A stretch of 64,000 nt of DNA from Syngnathus acus (taxonomy: Eukaryota > Chordata > Actinopteri > Syngnathiformes > Syngnathidae), in assembly GCF_901709675.1 (NCBI RefSeq), contig NC_051092.1, positions 12,710,491 to 12,774,490 on the forward strand, in the 5' to 3' direction. Below, in pieces: positions 35,721 through 47,770 of this stretch (position 1 is the stretch's first letter; each line of letters begins with the position of its first letter). The position numbers and the translations under genes are program-made. Below the pieces are notes generated by a model. That model did no database searches. It worked only from the letters and a program-made list of their open reading frames with translations, and was not told the origin of the DNA.

Positions 35721-38390
35721 GGGTATTTACGAGAGGGAATCCAATTATTGGGTTAGTCCATCTGAAACTTGACTTTTAAGATGCATTTAAGTCCCAAAGT
35801 AATCTAATCAAATCACATGTTTTACATTAGGACTATGTGGCTAGAAATGGATTTATTGCGGCATGTAAGCTGGTACACAAGAACGGGCGAGGCGAAAAGG
35901 GGGAGTAACTTAAAAACAAATTTGTGGATACGAGCATGCATTATGTCAAGAAAATAACGATCATACTAGATACTGACTGGTTTATTGACTCCCCCGAAAA
36001 CGGCACGCTTAATTTTGACCACTGGCTTAGCATTACTTTAACATTCTAATCTAAAAAGTCATCTGTTGATTAGGCTTGATAGTCAATAACTGTTTGAAAC
36101 GGGTACTTTTCCGATATCTAGTAACAACGGAGGAGCAGAATAGAGCCGGAGCATCAGGCAAAATGCTGGCCTCACTAAAACTATCACCTTTCAGGAAAGG
36201 AAAAAAATATAAATAAATAAATAAATATAATATAATATATACTACATGTATATATATGTACGTATATAAAATCCCCGCTGAGATTTACCTAAAGACGCAA
36301 ACATAACATACTATGTGTGTGCACATATATGTATGTATGTACACAAGTTCAGACAGTGACAGCTTTGACAGCTATACCTGCCAGGTCAGATCCCATAGAT
36401 AATCCTTACAAAGCCGACAAAAAGGCTCCAATTTCCCATTCAGACACCGGGCCATTCTGTCAAGGCATTGCAGAGGTGGACGTATGTGGTAGCGGCGAGA
36501 CAACCTCTGACCATTCTCCGCCACCGTACACACTCCTCATTCTACCTCACTAACACATGAATGGGGGATCCAATTGATTCTTTTTCACATCCCTGCTCCA
36601 TTTTCCCCATTTGGCCTGACACAGAGAGAGGATTTTGTGCTCATCTGCCCTTCCTTGTGTACTTCATATCAGGGAGAAGACATAGAAAAGGGAAGGCAAA
36701 AAAAAAAAGGTAGGGGGGGGATCTTTATCAGAAAGCGAATTAACGCTCAAAGTGCTCCATTTGGAAGGTATATCAGGCCAATCCATTAAAAGGGCCTTCA
36801 GAAAAGAGCCGGCATGGAGGACACCTTGAGAATGAACAGAAGACCTTGCTGAAACAGCACTCTTTACACACACCGGGAGAGTGTGTGAGTGTTGGTTTGT
36901 GTGTGCATGTGAGAGAGAATGTGTGGCTACATAATCACCTGATAAATAAGCTTTGTTACCTCAAGAAGACAGTTACCAGATAAATAAGCTGCAAGTCTAA
37001 TTAGTCCAAGCAAAAATAAACTCAATGAGCCTCATGAGTAAAATATTACAACTGCAATGTGTAACTGCTTCATCTTAATTACTGCAATCCAATTTGTTTA
37101 CTTTAGCATTATAGTACGCTGGAACAACCGAAGTTGAACAAAGTGTGTTTTTAGAGTACCAGTGAAGGCTAAGACAAAACGTAATAACACTGGTCAACAG
37201 CTATTTTTAATCAGAGATGGCTTCAGGTGTCCCTAAATATATTTTTTGACATCAATTTAAAAAAAAAAGTGTGTAAGGTGAAGTAAACAGGAGGTACCAG
37301 TAATATTAATATCAACATTTTAACGGCGGAATTATGGGAAAACTAGAAATTTGTGAAACATTTTCCTGAATGAGTTGAGCACTGATGGTCGATCGGTAGA
37401 GAAATGTTTTTGTTGTTGTTGATATTTCGACTTAGAAATCAACAACCGTCACATTATGAGTTTGGATGTCCCACTGTAACAGGACTGAGAGCATCAACAC
37501 ACACACAAATACATATACACACACAACTGTTAGGCTTCCATTAATCTTCTGCCAAGCTCTGTCCTCTGAATACTGACACAGGTGAGGGAGGGGGAAGGCA
37601 GCGGTCAAAGGTCACAGGAATGCCCCTGACGAATAAGGGGAGGGGTGAAGGGAGGGGGACCAGAGGATGTACCATCCCAAATTAACTATACGAGAACTCG
37701 TTAGCCAGTGAAAAGAAATGTGTACAAGCCATGTGACAGAACAAGGAGACGATGGAGAGCCAGACAGGTGGACTTTAAGTGCGTGCGCCAAGTCTTGTTT
37801 TTTTTAAATGTGAAGACAAAGAAATAAGACTGCAATCTGTTGTTTGTGCTTTAATGTCGCCAGATGTGTCTTCCTCCCTTCCTTCCTCGCACAACTACAA
37901 TATACATATAACCCAACTTTATTAGCCTCTTTCCTAAATCAATTCTTTAGTGTCTGCTGATAAAATATTGTGATCCCTTTCTTTCCTCCCAAACTGCACG
38001 TTTAGCCCGTATAAGAAAATGTGTACTTTTATTGAGTAGCGTCTTTTTCCAAGCGACGTCAAGAAAAGTGAGGAAGTGTTACGTCTTTATTTTGACGAGC
38101 TCCCATATGTGTTCAACGGCTGTTGTTCGATGCTTTACAAGCGCGTGAACCAAAACGGAGATTTATGTGCATTTTCAAATGTCAACATGTGTTCAGAATT
38201 AACTCGTACACACCAGCTCAACTATAGTACAACATGATGTGGACTTAGTACCAATTCACATATGCTGCAAGAATATCTAAACTCACTGATCGCAAACACT
38301 ACCACTCCATATCATCACTGATCCCGTGCGTCCATGAGAAAAATTGTAAATTCATCCATTTGTGACCCACTCCACACACACACATTTGAA
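35720..38390. other. Intronic sequence without recognised genes
   Basis: AT-rich, with an ATAA/TATA tract at 36207-36268, a CA patch at 37497-37525 and G-rich sequence at 37583-37665. An internal near-repeat CTGATAAATAAGCT / CAGATAAATAAGCT occurs at 36940 and 36977. Confidence 0.45.
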
Positions 38391-38620
38391 CGCAACCAAT
38401 TCGCAGGGTGTGTTGATCCTGTTTCTCGTGGCGAGTTCCCCCATGTAAATTGTCGGCCTCCCCTGGCGTTGGTCTCCCGTCTTCTCCGCTGCCCCTCATC
38501 TCTAATGCATGAGCGAGCCGGCCGGAGAGACCGCAGCGGGCGAGAGCGGATGCAGGCGGAGGTTCACCCCGACATGGCGGCGCAACACTTTCATATTCTA
38601 ATAAGCCGGACGTTAATACA
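38390..38620. promoter_or_regulatory. Candidate non-coding regulatory island
   Basis: GC- and CpG-rich (GCGAGCCGGCCGGAGAGACC near 38512) with TCTCTAATGCATGAG before and TTCATATTCTAATAAGCC after. Confidence 0.32.
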
Positions 38621-38727
38621 CACATACACAGAAATGGGGGGAAATTGCATTTCCAAAACTGTCTCTATCAAAGGGCACACAGACGCGCATAAACACCAAG
38701 TCCGGCTTTCTTGAAACTAGAAAAAAT

Positions 38728-38729
<2 letters not shown>

Positions 38730-38766
<37 letters not shown>
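38730..38766. repeat. (AC)18 microsatellite
   Basis: Uninterrupted AC dinucleotides ending at ACGG. Confidence 0.95.
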
Positions 38767-38771
<5 letters not shown>

Positions 38772-39189
38772 AGCTCAGAGGGATTACAGTCTGCTGACAA
38801 CAGCAGTTGATTACGCAAACAGACAGACATGAAACACGGCAAAGTTCTTAAAGGAACTTCTGTTAGAGCAACTTCTAACTTGCACCGAGATGTGTGAAAA
38901 CACACGCTGATTCTATCGTCGCCATTTAGGCAATGGGCCCCAGGCCCTGGGAAAGCAGGGTGTCTTGTTATTTGGTCTGTGTGTGAATGAGGATCATTAC
39001 ACAAGCAGGGCAGCGACGCCTGAGGACCAAGTTTGGACACTTGTGTCCCACAGCGACTACGGCACGCACACTCAATGACAATCTGATTGCTTGGGATGAG
39101 CTGACAGTGTTGCTAGCATCCCATCCCTTGTCTTTGGTGAATGTGATGGAGAGCGTGTGGCAGGCAGTAATGCAGGCCTGCATGCATTG

Positions 39190-39440
39190 ATTATATGACA
39201 GCCTCCATTCAGGTGTGCTATTAAAGCTCCCCTTCTTTTCTCTTTTCTTCCTCTCTGCCCCCGCCCCATCGTAGGAATAATGTCCAATAATAAGAGGAGC
39301 GGCTGACCCGAGAGCAGGTACACGACGAGCTCCCCATTAGATGGCGGGGCGCCCCGCGTTATTCACTTGAGCGGAGGACAAGGAGGAGGAATGCGTAATT
39401 GCATTTAAATGACACCAAGGAGGTTTTGACTACCTTCTTG
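39190..39440. promoter_or_regulatory. Candidate non-coding regulatory island
   Basis: Contains AATGTCCAATAATAAGAGG, CGGGGCGCCCCGCG (palindromic, near 39344) and TGCGTAATTGCATTTAAATG near 39391. Confidence 0.33.
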
Positions 39441-40380
39441 TCTGGCTTGCAAAATGACTCATGTAATGTGATCACCGTTTGTTACAAATGTAGCAGATTT
39501 ACTAATGTGTGCAAAAAGGGGACACGATCTAATGCATGGACTTTTATTTTTTTTAAGCATGTGAAAGGATAGTGGTTTACGTTGAATGGAAATTAACACA
39601 CTGATGGTAAACTGGGGGGAACAAATACCAGAAAAAAACAAGAAAAATCTCTAATCTGAAAAAATACTGGGAAAAGCAGGGAAGAAGATATGTGAACTTG
39701 CTGGGGGCCACACTGCAAATATGCAGTTGCTAATTGTAATACCACCAATTACCACTAGATGTCTTATTTGTGCTTATCAGAATCAGAATCATACTGGGTC
39801 TTAAACTAGAACGTGAGAATTGTTTGCATATTTGGAATGATATACAGCACAAACATGGCACCACAATTAATTAATCAATTAAAAGTTTGAGTGAGTAGAT
39901 TCTGTGAAAAAAAGTTAGTTCTTGCACCTAATGTCGGCTTTTTGTTCAGCATTTTGGTGCCGTCCTTGAATGGTCATATTTTTTATGCTAGATATTTGCT
40001 TCAAACCCTTTGTTGATGGGTTCGGATAGTGGATCTTTTATTTACACTTTGAAAAATTCATGATAAAAAATGAAATACAAAATAACAGCACGTATTTTGC
40101 ACGCGTGTGTCCGACGTGAATGGACTGGTCGAAGCTATTCTCGTAAGCAAAATCAGGTCATGTGATGGCAACCATAGCAAGCCTCCATCATTGTTTAAGC
40201 CTTCCGCTATAGTGTTGCAGCCATCTCGCATCACCATCTTTCTGTCATTCCGGTGAGCTCAGGGACCAGAATAGAGCTCAGAGCAGCGTTGTTTACATCA
40301 AGCACAATACCTCCTCAGCGTGGAAGGGGAGGAAGAGAGCAGTGGTGGGGAGAAAGACACAAGCATCTGTTTTTGTTTGC
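39440..40380. other. Intronic sequence without recognised genes
   Basis: Mostly AT-rich unique sequence. A short CpG-bearing part at 40195-40300 may be regulatory. Nothing else was recognised. Confidence 0.4.
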
Positions 40381-40910
40381 ATTTTATTCCAAAACATAAA
40401 ATTGAATCAATCTTTTAATACGCCGGCTTGTATAAACACAGCGGAGGAACTCCTTGAATAAATATCGAGAATGGAAATGGATTTCTCCTCGTTGACTATT
40501 ATCTGCGAGGTTTATTTATGAATACCCAGTTGGAGCCAGAATAGGCAAGACATGAGGGAAAGGGGGGAAAATGGAGAGATAATGTGTTTAGGCTTTTTTT
40601 CATTTTCCCCATTTTAAGTGAAAGAATAAATATTTGGATTTACATCACATTTACATTTTTATCAAAATCAAGTCGGGCGTCGCTAAAGCAGCACGGCGCG
40701 TATTTCTGACGCCGGTTACCGGGGCGACGGTGGAAAATAACAAGTGCGGTGCGACACTAACATCTTTAACTTGGAAATCATTAAAGGCGACAGAGGTGCT
40801 AGCACGGGGCTGTCTGTGCCATGTGTGATTGATAAACATGAGGTGCAATCCATAAATGGACTTACTGCTCCCACTACAATGCGAAAGGTCATCATCATAA
40901 GATGTTTATT
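40380..40910. promoter_or_regulatory. Candidate non-coding regulatory island, about 500 bases
   Basis: One of the longest repeat-free islands. Examples: GGTTTATTTATGAATACCC, GAATAAATATTTGG, TTTATCAAAATCAAG, CACGGCGCGTATTTCTGACG, GGTTACCGGGGCGACGG, ATGTGTGATTGATAAACATG and CAATCCATAAATGG. Homeodomain-, forkhead- and CpG-type motifs are mixed throughout. Confidence 0.38.
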
Positions 40911-41061
40911 TATAAGTGAAAGGCCAGTCACATTTACACTATTACTGTTTTTTTTTTTTTTTTGGAAGAATTTTCAATTGCACACGCATTGTCGCTTTTT
41001 ATAGGTTGGGTTTCCATATGTAAAATGGCATTTTTGTCATATGGCTGGTTAGGAAGTGTCT

Positions 41062-41095
41062 CCCCCCCCCCCCCCCCCCCCCCCACACACACACA
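41062..41095. repeat. C23 homopolymer followed by (AC)n
   Basis: Twenty-three C, then ACACACACACA; same architecture as at 12497. Confidence 0.9.
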
Positions 41096-42604
41096 TTCAA
41101 AGTAACACTGGTGAAAAAATTGTGACCCCCCCCCTCAATCATTTAAGTGAATTACCTTGTGTACATAAATGAGCAGATGTGAAAAGACAGACCAACTACC
41201 TAGACTGTGCATCCATTTTGAGTGTGAAAATGCTGTTAACAACAAAACCTCCGCGTCTGTAATCCTCATCTCAGATTTTACGAGACAACCTCCACACAAG
41301 CGCACCGAGAACCTGAGAAGATCCGAGACGACGTTCAACAGTCTGCGCACGCGTCACCCAATGTGTGTGTGTCTGTGTGTGTGAGAGTGAGACGGGTTTA
41401 TAGGAGTCATTTATCCTGCTCAGCGGGCTAGTGTAGTGCGGAATGGTGGCCTGAGTGCCAGGCGTAGCTTATTGTTGTGTAGCCTTTATGGGCTACATTA
41501 AGTACAGCTGAGTGAGGGTGTGGGTGCAGGCTGCTGGGAAGGGGGACATCCAGTACAATACCCTGAGCTCACACATGTCATACACACCGAGATTAACTGC
41601 TTCCCCAGGCGGGCCTGTACATGCACTCGGAGGCAAGACCCGAGCAGCCAGCCAGATGTGCCAATGAGGGATTTTAAAGCAGAATATGGAACAACTGGAA
41701 CTTCAAATAACAACACTGAAACTGCTCAGATGGTTACAACCTGCGTGGTCACCTTTCGGGTGGGTGGTGGGGTCAAGCAGTTAACAATGGAGTCTTCCTC
41801 AAAACTTGTTCTAAACTGGTTGTCAGACACAGGCTGATGAGGACCATACCCGCACTGAGTAAATAAAATGATCCCCCCCCAGTAGTGCGGATGAACAATT
41901 GTGGCCCCTTCCATCATTTAAGTTGCCCATCCCTGCTCATTGTCTCTTTATAATGCTGATTTCCATATACTTTATTACAGGTGCGTTTGGAACTTATCCG
42001 TCTCGATAAAAGGTAATTCACCGTAATTAGACTGTACATGTAGATGGAAATCCCACAAGCAATTGATAGTGGCTTTGATTACAGAGGAGCTCAGTAAAAA
42101 CAGGAGCACAATGAATTCTAAATAAAAACACATCCAGAGACAAACGAGTCCAACAGTCATGCCGTTCTATTCTCTTACTCACCCACTTGTAACACCACCA
42201 ACACACTCACACACAAAGACACACATACTTCCACACGGATATGACTGCTATTTTTTTTTTTTTATATTATTTTTGAAAGCTTCATAAGCGCTTCAACTGT
42301 GTTTCCACAATGTAGAAATAGAGGCTATTATATTGCCTAATGCCAACCTGCCAGCCCTCCACGCTCCCTCCTGTACACAAAGGCTTTTACATGATGAGGT
42401 GGCTGACATGTTCTACACACACGCCATCCATTACCATATGTACACTGGATGAGACGTAACTTATACTAATGCATGTTTGGTATGTCCTGTGGGGGTGGGA
42501 AACTCTCACACTCGCATGCACAATCACATAGGAAGAGACGTACACACACTTATAAACACACTTTGAGAGAAAGAGAGAGCCAGACAAAACCACAATTACA
42601 AACA

Positions 42605-42640
42605 TCCAGAAATACACACACAGACACACACACACACAAG
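42605..42640. repeat. Imperfect (CA)n microsatellite
   Basis: CA dinucleotides with a single GA interruption. Confidence 0.85.
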
Positions 42641-43479
42641 AGGCAATGTCCCTAAAAGTCTCCCATCCAAACTAATAGCAGTGCACTGAGATGCCACTTG
42701 TGTTAACAGCAGGATGCTTTGAAAGTAAATAAAAACCTTAGAGTGAGCTCTCAGGGTGCGACTAGAGGATAGTGACGGTGGCGGAGGGGTTGGCGGGCGG
42801 GCAATCCCACTCCCAACACAGGGGCAGCGGTTGCGCTCTAATTGCCCCTCCAGGTGCCTGCGAGCGAGGGTAAACACACATGGAGAGATGATTAATAGCG
42901 GCGGGTCAGGGCGGAGCACAAACAACCACCCAGGCTCACACCTCACTACGCCGCACGTGCGACTTCACAATCAACACACACGCGTGCACACACAAAGAGA
43001 CAGAGACACACACCCTCATGAATACACAGCCATAAAAAGACAGACAAGCCGCACAAGCTACGTGCACACACTAACATATGCATACAAGACACACTGACAC
43101 AAAAGGAGACAGACACAAACATACACGACAACCACCTGGACAAACACGCAGACACACATACAAACACAAAAAGACATCATGTGCTGCCTTAAAAAGATCC
43201 ATCCACCCATGCATCCATCCTTTGAGGAGATCCGAAGCAGGATGAAGCGGTCAAGGGTGAGGGTGAGAGGTAAAGTTGAAGGGTGGAGTGGAAGGGTGAG
43301 GGTCAGCGTGTCACGTCGGGACCCCAAAGACCACTTCTTAACAAGCCTTGATCAATCAATACGTTGGTGCGCAAGAGCACCGAGCTCTCCCTGGGTCTTC
43401 GTTCCAACTACAGCTCTTGGTGGTCTCGTAATAAAACAAGAGAAGATGCACATACTCTTGCCTACCTACTTTGTCTTGT

Positions 43480-43513
43480 CCCCCCCCCCCCCCCCAAACA
43501 CACACACACACCT
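43480..43513. repeat. C16 homopolymer followed by (CA)n
   Basis: Sixteen C, then AAACACACACACACACC. Third C-run to CA junction of the window. Confidence 0.9.
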
Positions 43514-43969
43514 ATGAAAAGGTCTTCTGTGAAAATCTGTTCATATGTTCCAGACAGAGATAGGTGAAAATCAACAAGAGACACACAAAAATAGTTTTGC
43601 AAAAGTTTTACCCTTCGGATACTCTATAAACACATTGAAATTTAAATCACATTTAAACCTAGTAAACCAGAATTATAGACTTATTAAAATATGCTTTTTG
43701 AAGTGCACTGCACATGTTGTCACTGTGGAAAAATGTGATATAACATTCCTTTCAGATGAAAGCAAGAGCCTGTGATAGAACAGTGGCGCAAACGATATTG
43801 TGACAGGGGGCTTCACTGTGAAGTGCTCGGTGGTCTTGTAACAGAGCGCGAGGAGACGCACATTTTCTACCTGCCTACTTTGTCTTCTTGGTTCCCTGAC
43901 ACACACGCACACAGCAGCGCACATCCCCAGCTGAAAGGAGTCAGGTTGGTCGGCCCTTCATTTTTCATG

Positions 43970-44300
43970 CAAACGGTAATTTAGTGAGACTGCCTATTGA
44001 TTGAGCGCCGCTTGTCTCCCAAACAATGCCACTTCAATCAGCGGCCCGTGGGGGGGGTAGCTAGCGGGGTGGGAGGCTCGCAAGTGGAAGTGGGATGGAG
44101 GTGGCGGGCGGCGGGGAGGCGAGGGGGCAAGGAGGAAGGGCTGCCGATAGCTGCAGTGACTGATTTAAGAGATGGATAAAAAGCAGATACGTCCCCTCCC
44201 GCCCCTTTACTGATTAATGACAGTGGCCAGAGCAGCCCTGGACTATGCATCATGATTTAACCACCAGACCCTCATCTAAAGATTAGCGCGCACACACAAA
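43970..44300. promoter_or_regulatory. Candidate non-coding regulatory island
   Basis: Contains GTAATTTAGTGAGAC, ATTGATTGAGCGCCGC, AGTGACTGATTTAAGAGATG, TACTGATTAATGACAG and CATGATTTAACC. A G-rich part (44090-44150) lies in the middle. Confidence 0.33.
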
Positions 44301-45039
44301 CACACAGCATGCATGCACACTGTATAGGCTGATATTTGTGCACTGTACAACAGGGAGGCAAGACAGGTGTGAAAGGAGAAAAGGGAACCGAGCAAGATTT
44401 GGCGGAATTTGCAAGCTCAACGGTCAGATTTTATTTGATTCTAGACACATATTACATGTACCGTATATTTTTTATATTGGTTTCATACGTTGACTTTAAC
44501 TGATATATCGCATCAACAATTTCACGAAGTACTGTGAATGCTAATCTGTGTCCAGCAAAATGCAATGCAAACTCTTTAGAACAATTAAAAAGCCTCTATT
44601 TAAACGCTTTAGTCATCCACCCCAAAGAAACTATGGAGGAGGGCAACAAAGAAAAAAAAGCTAAGCCCTGTTTTGATTTTGGATTGGACATGATCGTATA
44701 GTATCCAGCTCTCACTTGAAAAAAGCTCATTTTCACCCAGTTTATCTTCCATATCAAGTGCAGAAGAACTTTTTATTCAATTTACTGGACTATGGCATCC
44801 AAGTCGACAAATTTCACACCTACGTACATATTTTGTTAAGCGTTACGACGGGTACACTCCAACATAATTTCATCATCTTTACCAAAGTTTTGACGTGAAC
44901 ATGATTTCATTTCGGCTCACACTGTTGTTAATTCAACATTATTCCACATGCCCCTGACTAGTCAAACAATAAAAAGGGGGGTCTAATGGTTCGCTCGGGT
45001 TGAGTGCATGAGACCAACAAACACGCGCACACACACCCA

Positions 45040-45330
45040 TTGACTCTAAGGTCCATTAGCTGTGCTGGAAGCTGCAGAGGAGCATCGCAGCCCCTCCCTG
45101 CGGCTGCTAAAATATTCATCAGACTCCCTGAGAGCATGTCTGCTAATAGTTATACATGGGGCAGGAGAAAGAAGTCAGAGGGAGGGGAGGGGGGGACAGC
45201 AAGGCAGAGGAGGAGGAGGAGGAGGAGGAGGAGAAATTGGGAAGATGAGCGATGCTCCCTGTGTGCATGTCAGCTAATAGTCAAACATGAAGCGCTCCAG
45301 GAGGCGAGGCGAAGCGCGCTAGAAAGAGAG
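45040..45330. promoter_or_regulatory. Candidate regulatory island with an internal diverged duplication
   Basis: Two 40-base segments, 45125-45164 and 45254-45293, match at about 32 of 40 positions around a common core GCATGTCNGCTAATAGT followed by ACATG. They flank the GGA repeat at 45207. TAAAATATTCATCAG near 45107 adds a homeodomain-like site. Confidence 0.4.
45207..45233. repeat. (GGA)9 microsatellite
   Basis: Nine GGA/GAG units. It gives an Arg- or Glu-rich spurious open frame. Confidence 0.93.
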
Positions 45331-45363
45331 AGCGAGGGAAGTGACGAGAGGAATTGTTTAAAT

Positions 45364-45688
45364 GAGTGGTTCTCAAACTGGGGTCCAGAGACCCTCTGGG
45401 GTTCGAGAACCTTTGTGGGTCCAAAATTAAAACGATCATTTTATTTTTTTAAGCTTGATGAACCAGTCTAAAGCTCGAATTCTTGTGAATGCTCAACTGT
45501 GTCTGCCTCTCATGGTGTCAAGCAGGATTGTTACCTCAAGATTTGAAATTTGTTTCGACAATATCAAGGGGAAAATAGATTGGATACATTTGAGTAAAAA
45601 ATGTTTTGTCAAAAAAAAGAAAGACTAGATAGATGATGGTCTTTGGAAATGTTTTTTTCCTGGACTCAAAAAGTGCGAGAACTTAATT
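45364..45688. mobile_element. hAT-like miniature element
   Basis: The left end GAGTGGTTCTCAAACTGGGG followed by TCCAGAGACC is the classic hAT (Charlie-like) terminus. The right end AGTGCGAGAAC is a decayed inverse. No target duplication was confirmed, so the right boundary is approximate. Confidence 0.6.
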
Positions 45689-46014
45689 GCAGGGGTCAAA
45701 AGAGCAAACACAAGTAAGATGCAGCAAGAGATGGAGAGAAGATGAAAAGTGATACATCCTTTTTTATTTCCCCGCTCTCAAATCACATTCAGCTTGATTA
45801 AAAGCCCCACGTGTAATTGTCATATTTTATACACCCATCCGTGTGTGCGTGTTCCAAGCCACAACCATCAACTAGTGTAACAGTTGTCACTTCAATGGCC
45901 GCCAGACATTCGGCATCAATCATAGAAATATCATTAATGTGCTTTTGTATTTACAAAACACAAGCTCAGGTAGGCCCCTCGATCTATCTTTGCATCTTAC
46001 AGAGAGTGGGCAGA

Positions 46015-46056
46015 ACACACACACGCGCACACACACACGCGCACACACACACACAC
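46015..46056. repeat. (CA)n / (CGCA) microsatellite
   Basis: Imperfect ACACACGCGCAC repeats. Confidence 0.9.
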
Positions 46057-46310
46057 AGCTATATCCAGAACATAGACATTCTTTTCTCCAGTCATTAAAA
46101 TGAGAAACGGCCGGTGGTATAGGAGCTGTTGAAATACCATTAAGAAATGGAGACAAATGTAGTGAGATCTCAGCCTGCTACTGCAACCTCGCTACACTAA
46201 ATCAGACAGTGACGAATATTACCGAGATGAGGATGAGTGCGAACACACACGTACGTGTACAGCCCCGTATTCACGGACACTCATCTGCGCGCAAACGGTG
46301 TAAACAAACG

Positions 46311-46336
46311 GGGAGGGGGGGGGGGGGGGGGGGGGG
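46311..46336. repeat. G-rich homopolymer (G4-A-then G22)
   Basis: About 22 consecutive G after GGGGA. It can form a G-quadruplex on the plus strand, and its length may be assembly-dependent. Confidence 0.9.
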
Positions 46337-46339
46337 TAG

Positions 46340-46620
46340 GCCCTTCAGTGGATTAATGAGTAATTATCCTAATTAAATGTTTCCTGATCGCGCGTCCTGA
46401 TATACGACTGATGATTACCTTCATGAGATGATTAAATGATAGTGTAACGGCGCCGTCTAATATCGCGGCAAAGAATTAATGAGAGTTTGTACTGAGAGAG
46501 TCAAGTGGAAATGAGGCGCCAATTAAAGATTGAATTAACTTTGATTTAATCAGTGTAGGGCTAATTGTCAGCACCGGTGATGGCATAAGTTTCTGGAGTT
46601 TATTTACAGGTGTAGACTTA
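46340..46620. promoter_or_regulatory. Candidate enhancer, very dense in homeodomain-type motifs
   Basis: Two TAATTA cores nine bases apart (46361-46366 and 46370-46375). Further on are GATTAATGAG, TGATTACC, GATGATTAAATGAT, GAATTAATGAG, CAATTAAAG, GAATTAACTTTGATTTAATC and GCTAATTGTC. CpG-bearing words (GATCGCGCGTCC, AACGGCGCCG) sit between them. No simple repeat or frame explains this. The best enhancer candidate in the window by motif density. Confidence 0.45.
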
Positions 46621-46789
46621 CAGTAAATACAGTATGCGTATATTGTTAGGGGAATTTTATTACTTTCTCCTGCACATTGCTGGATAGATTATGTAAAATG
46701 CATTTATTTTTTTATTTCAGTTTAAATGGTGATCTGGAGTAGATGGGGAAAAACGATGAGGAAATGTTTCTTTTCATGACCAGTTGATT

Positions 46790-46960
46790 GCATTACTTAG
46801 CCAAATGTAAACCAATCAACGAGACTAACCTCGGAAGCGGAGTCGATGTTCATTTAAGTGCATTGATTAACAGTTGTGATTATTGATCACGCCGTGTGGC
46901 CCCAGACACGACTGACAAATTTGAAGGCTTGGGATCTGGATGCAAAGACGGAGATGCAAC
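46790..46960. promoter_or_regulatory. Candidate non-coding regulatory island
   Basis: Contains GATTGCATTACTTAGCC, AACCAATCAACGAG, TCATTTAAGTGCATTGATTA and GATTATTGATCACGCC. Confidence 0.33.
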
Positions 46961-47339
46961 GAGGGGGTTCATTAAGCCAAAACACACACAGACACACACA
47001 CACACAGATTTTTAACATCATAAACCAACAGGTGACAATCGGGCCTTTGTTGAACTTTATCGGAAGTGGAGAAAAATGCTCAAATTAACTTGCTGTTGGA
47101 ATTGGTGCCATGAATTCCACCAGGGCACTGACAAATTTACATCAAGTTTTTTTTCCAACAAGGTGTCGAAGAGGGTTTCACCCTGTGTGTGAAAAAGTGT
47201 GGAATACACTAGTAGATGAACACAATCATCTTGACCATCACACCACACATCGAATGCTCGGGATAATCTTTCAAAGACGGACGGGCCATTGGTGACTTCT
47301 GTCTGAATGAGGTGCAAATGTTCAAATGTGAATGTTTGA

Positions 47340-47770
47340 CCACACTTCCACTCGTCTAACTCGGAAGATCATCATATGATCTGAACATCCCCGTTAGCCT
47401 CTTTGCCGATTTGGCCTTAACCCCCGTCTCGTTCCGCTTCCCGCCCGCACCGCTTTGGCTGTGCATGCGACGGAGATAGTAAGCGGTAATATTCAATTAT
47501 TGTATGCGCGCCGTTCCCATCCCGCCCCAAATTGATTTCTTTCAGAACGGGCGACGTCGCTCGGCGGCGACACGCACGCACGCCATGTTTCCCCCATCGA
47601 GCACATCCCACGCAAATTACTCCCCCATCTGCTCTCCCTCCCCGCACCCCCATCTCCTCCCCTTTTCCCGCCGCGGTTATCGGTGGCCGGCGTTGGCCCG
47701 GCTCCCGCGCACCGACGTTTAATCTCTCTTTAATCTCTTTACATTGTAATGGGAAATGGTTTTGTGTTTT
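47340..47770. promoter_or_regulatory. Candidate CpG-rich regulatory island
   Basis: High CpG density for this region, for example GGGCGACGTCGCTCGGCGGC near 47549 and CCGCCGCGGTTATCGG near 47670. AT-rich motifs GGTAATATTCAATTATTG and CAAATTGATTTC sit at 47486-47540. It could be an enhancer or a weak CpG-island promoter for a non-coding RNA. Spurious frames occur on both strands. Confidence 0.38.

Larger units (their letters stand above)
41100..43970. other. CA-rich repeat-dense intronic sequence
   Basis: Nothing gene-like recognised. Imperfect CA/CACG text fills much of 42950-43170. A GTGTGT patch is at 41363-41385, and a C16 run is at 43480. The part 41880-41935 (GTGGCCCCTTCCATCATTTA) may be an old TE end. 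42840-42940 is CpG-bearing with GATTAATAGCGGCGGG. Confidence 0.5.

Noticed and set aside
45004-45471. 155-codon plus frame rich in Arg and Glu
   Set aside because: Driven by the GGA repeat and crossing a hAT end; not conserved-protein-like.
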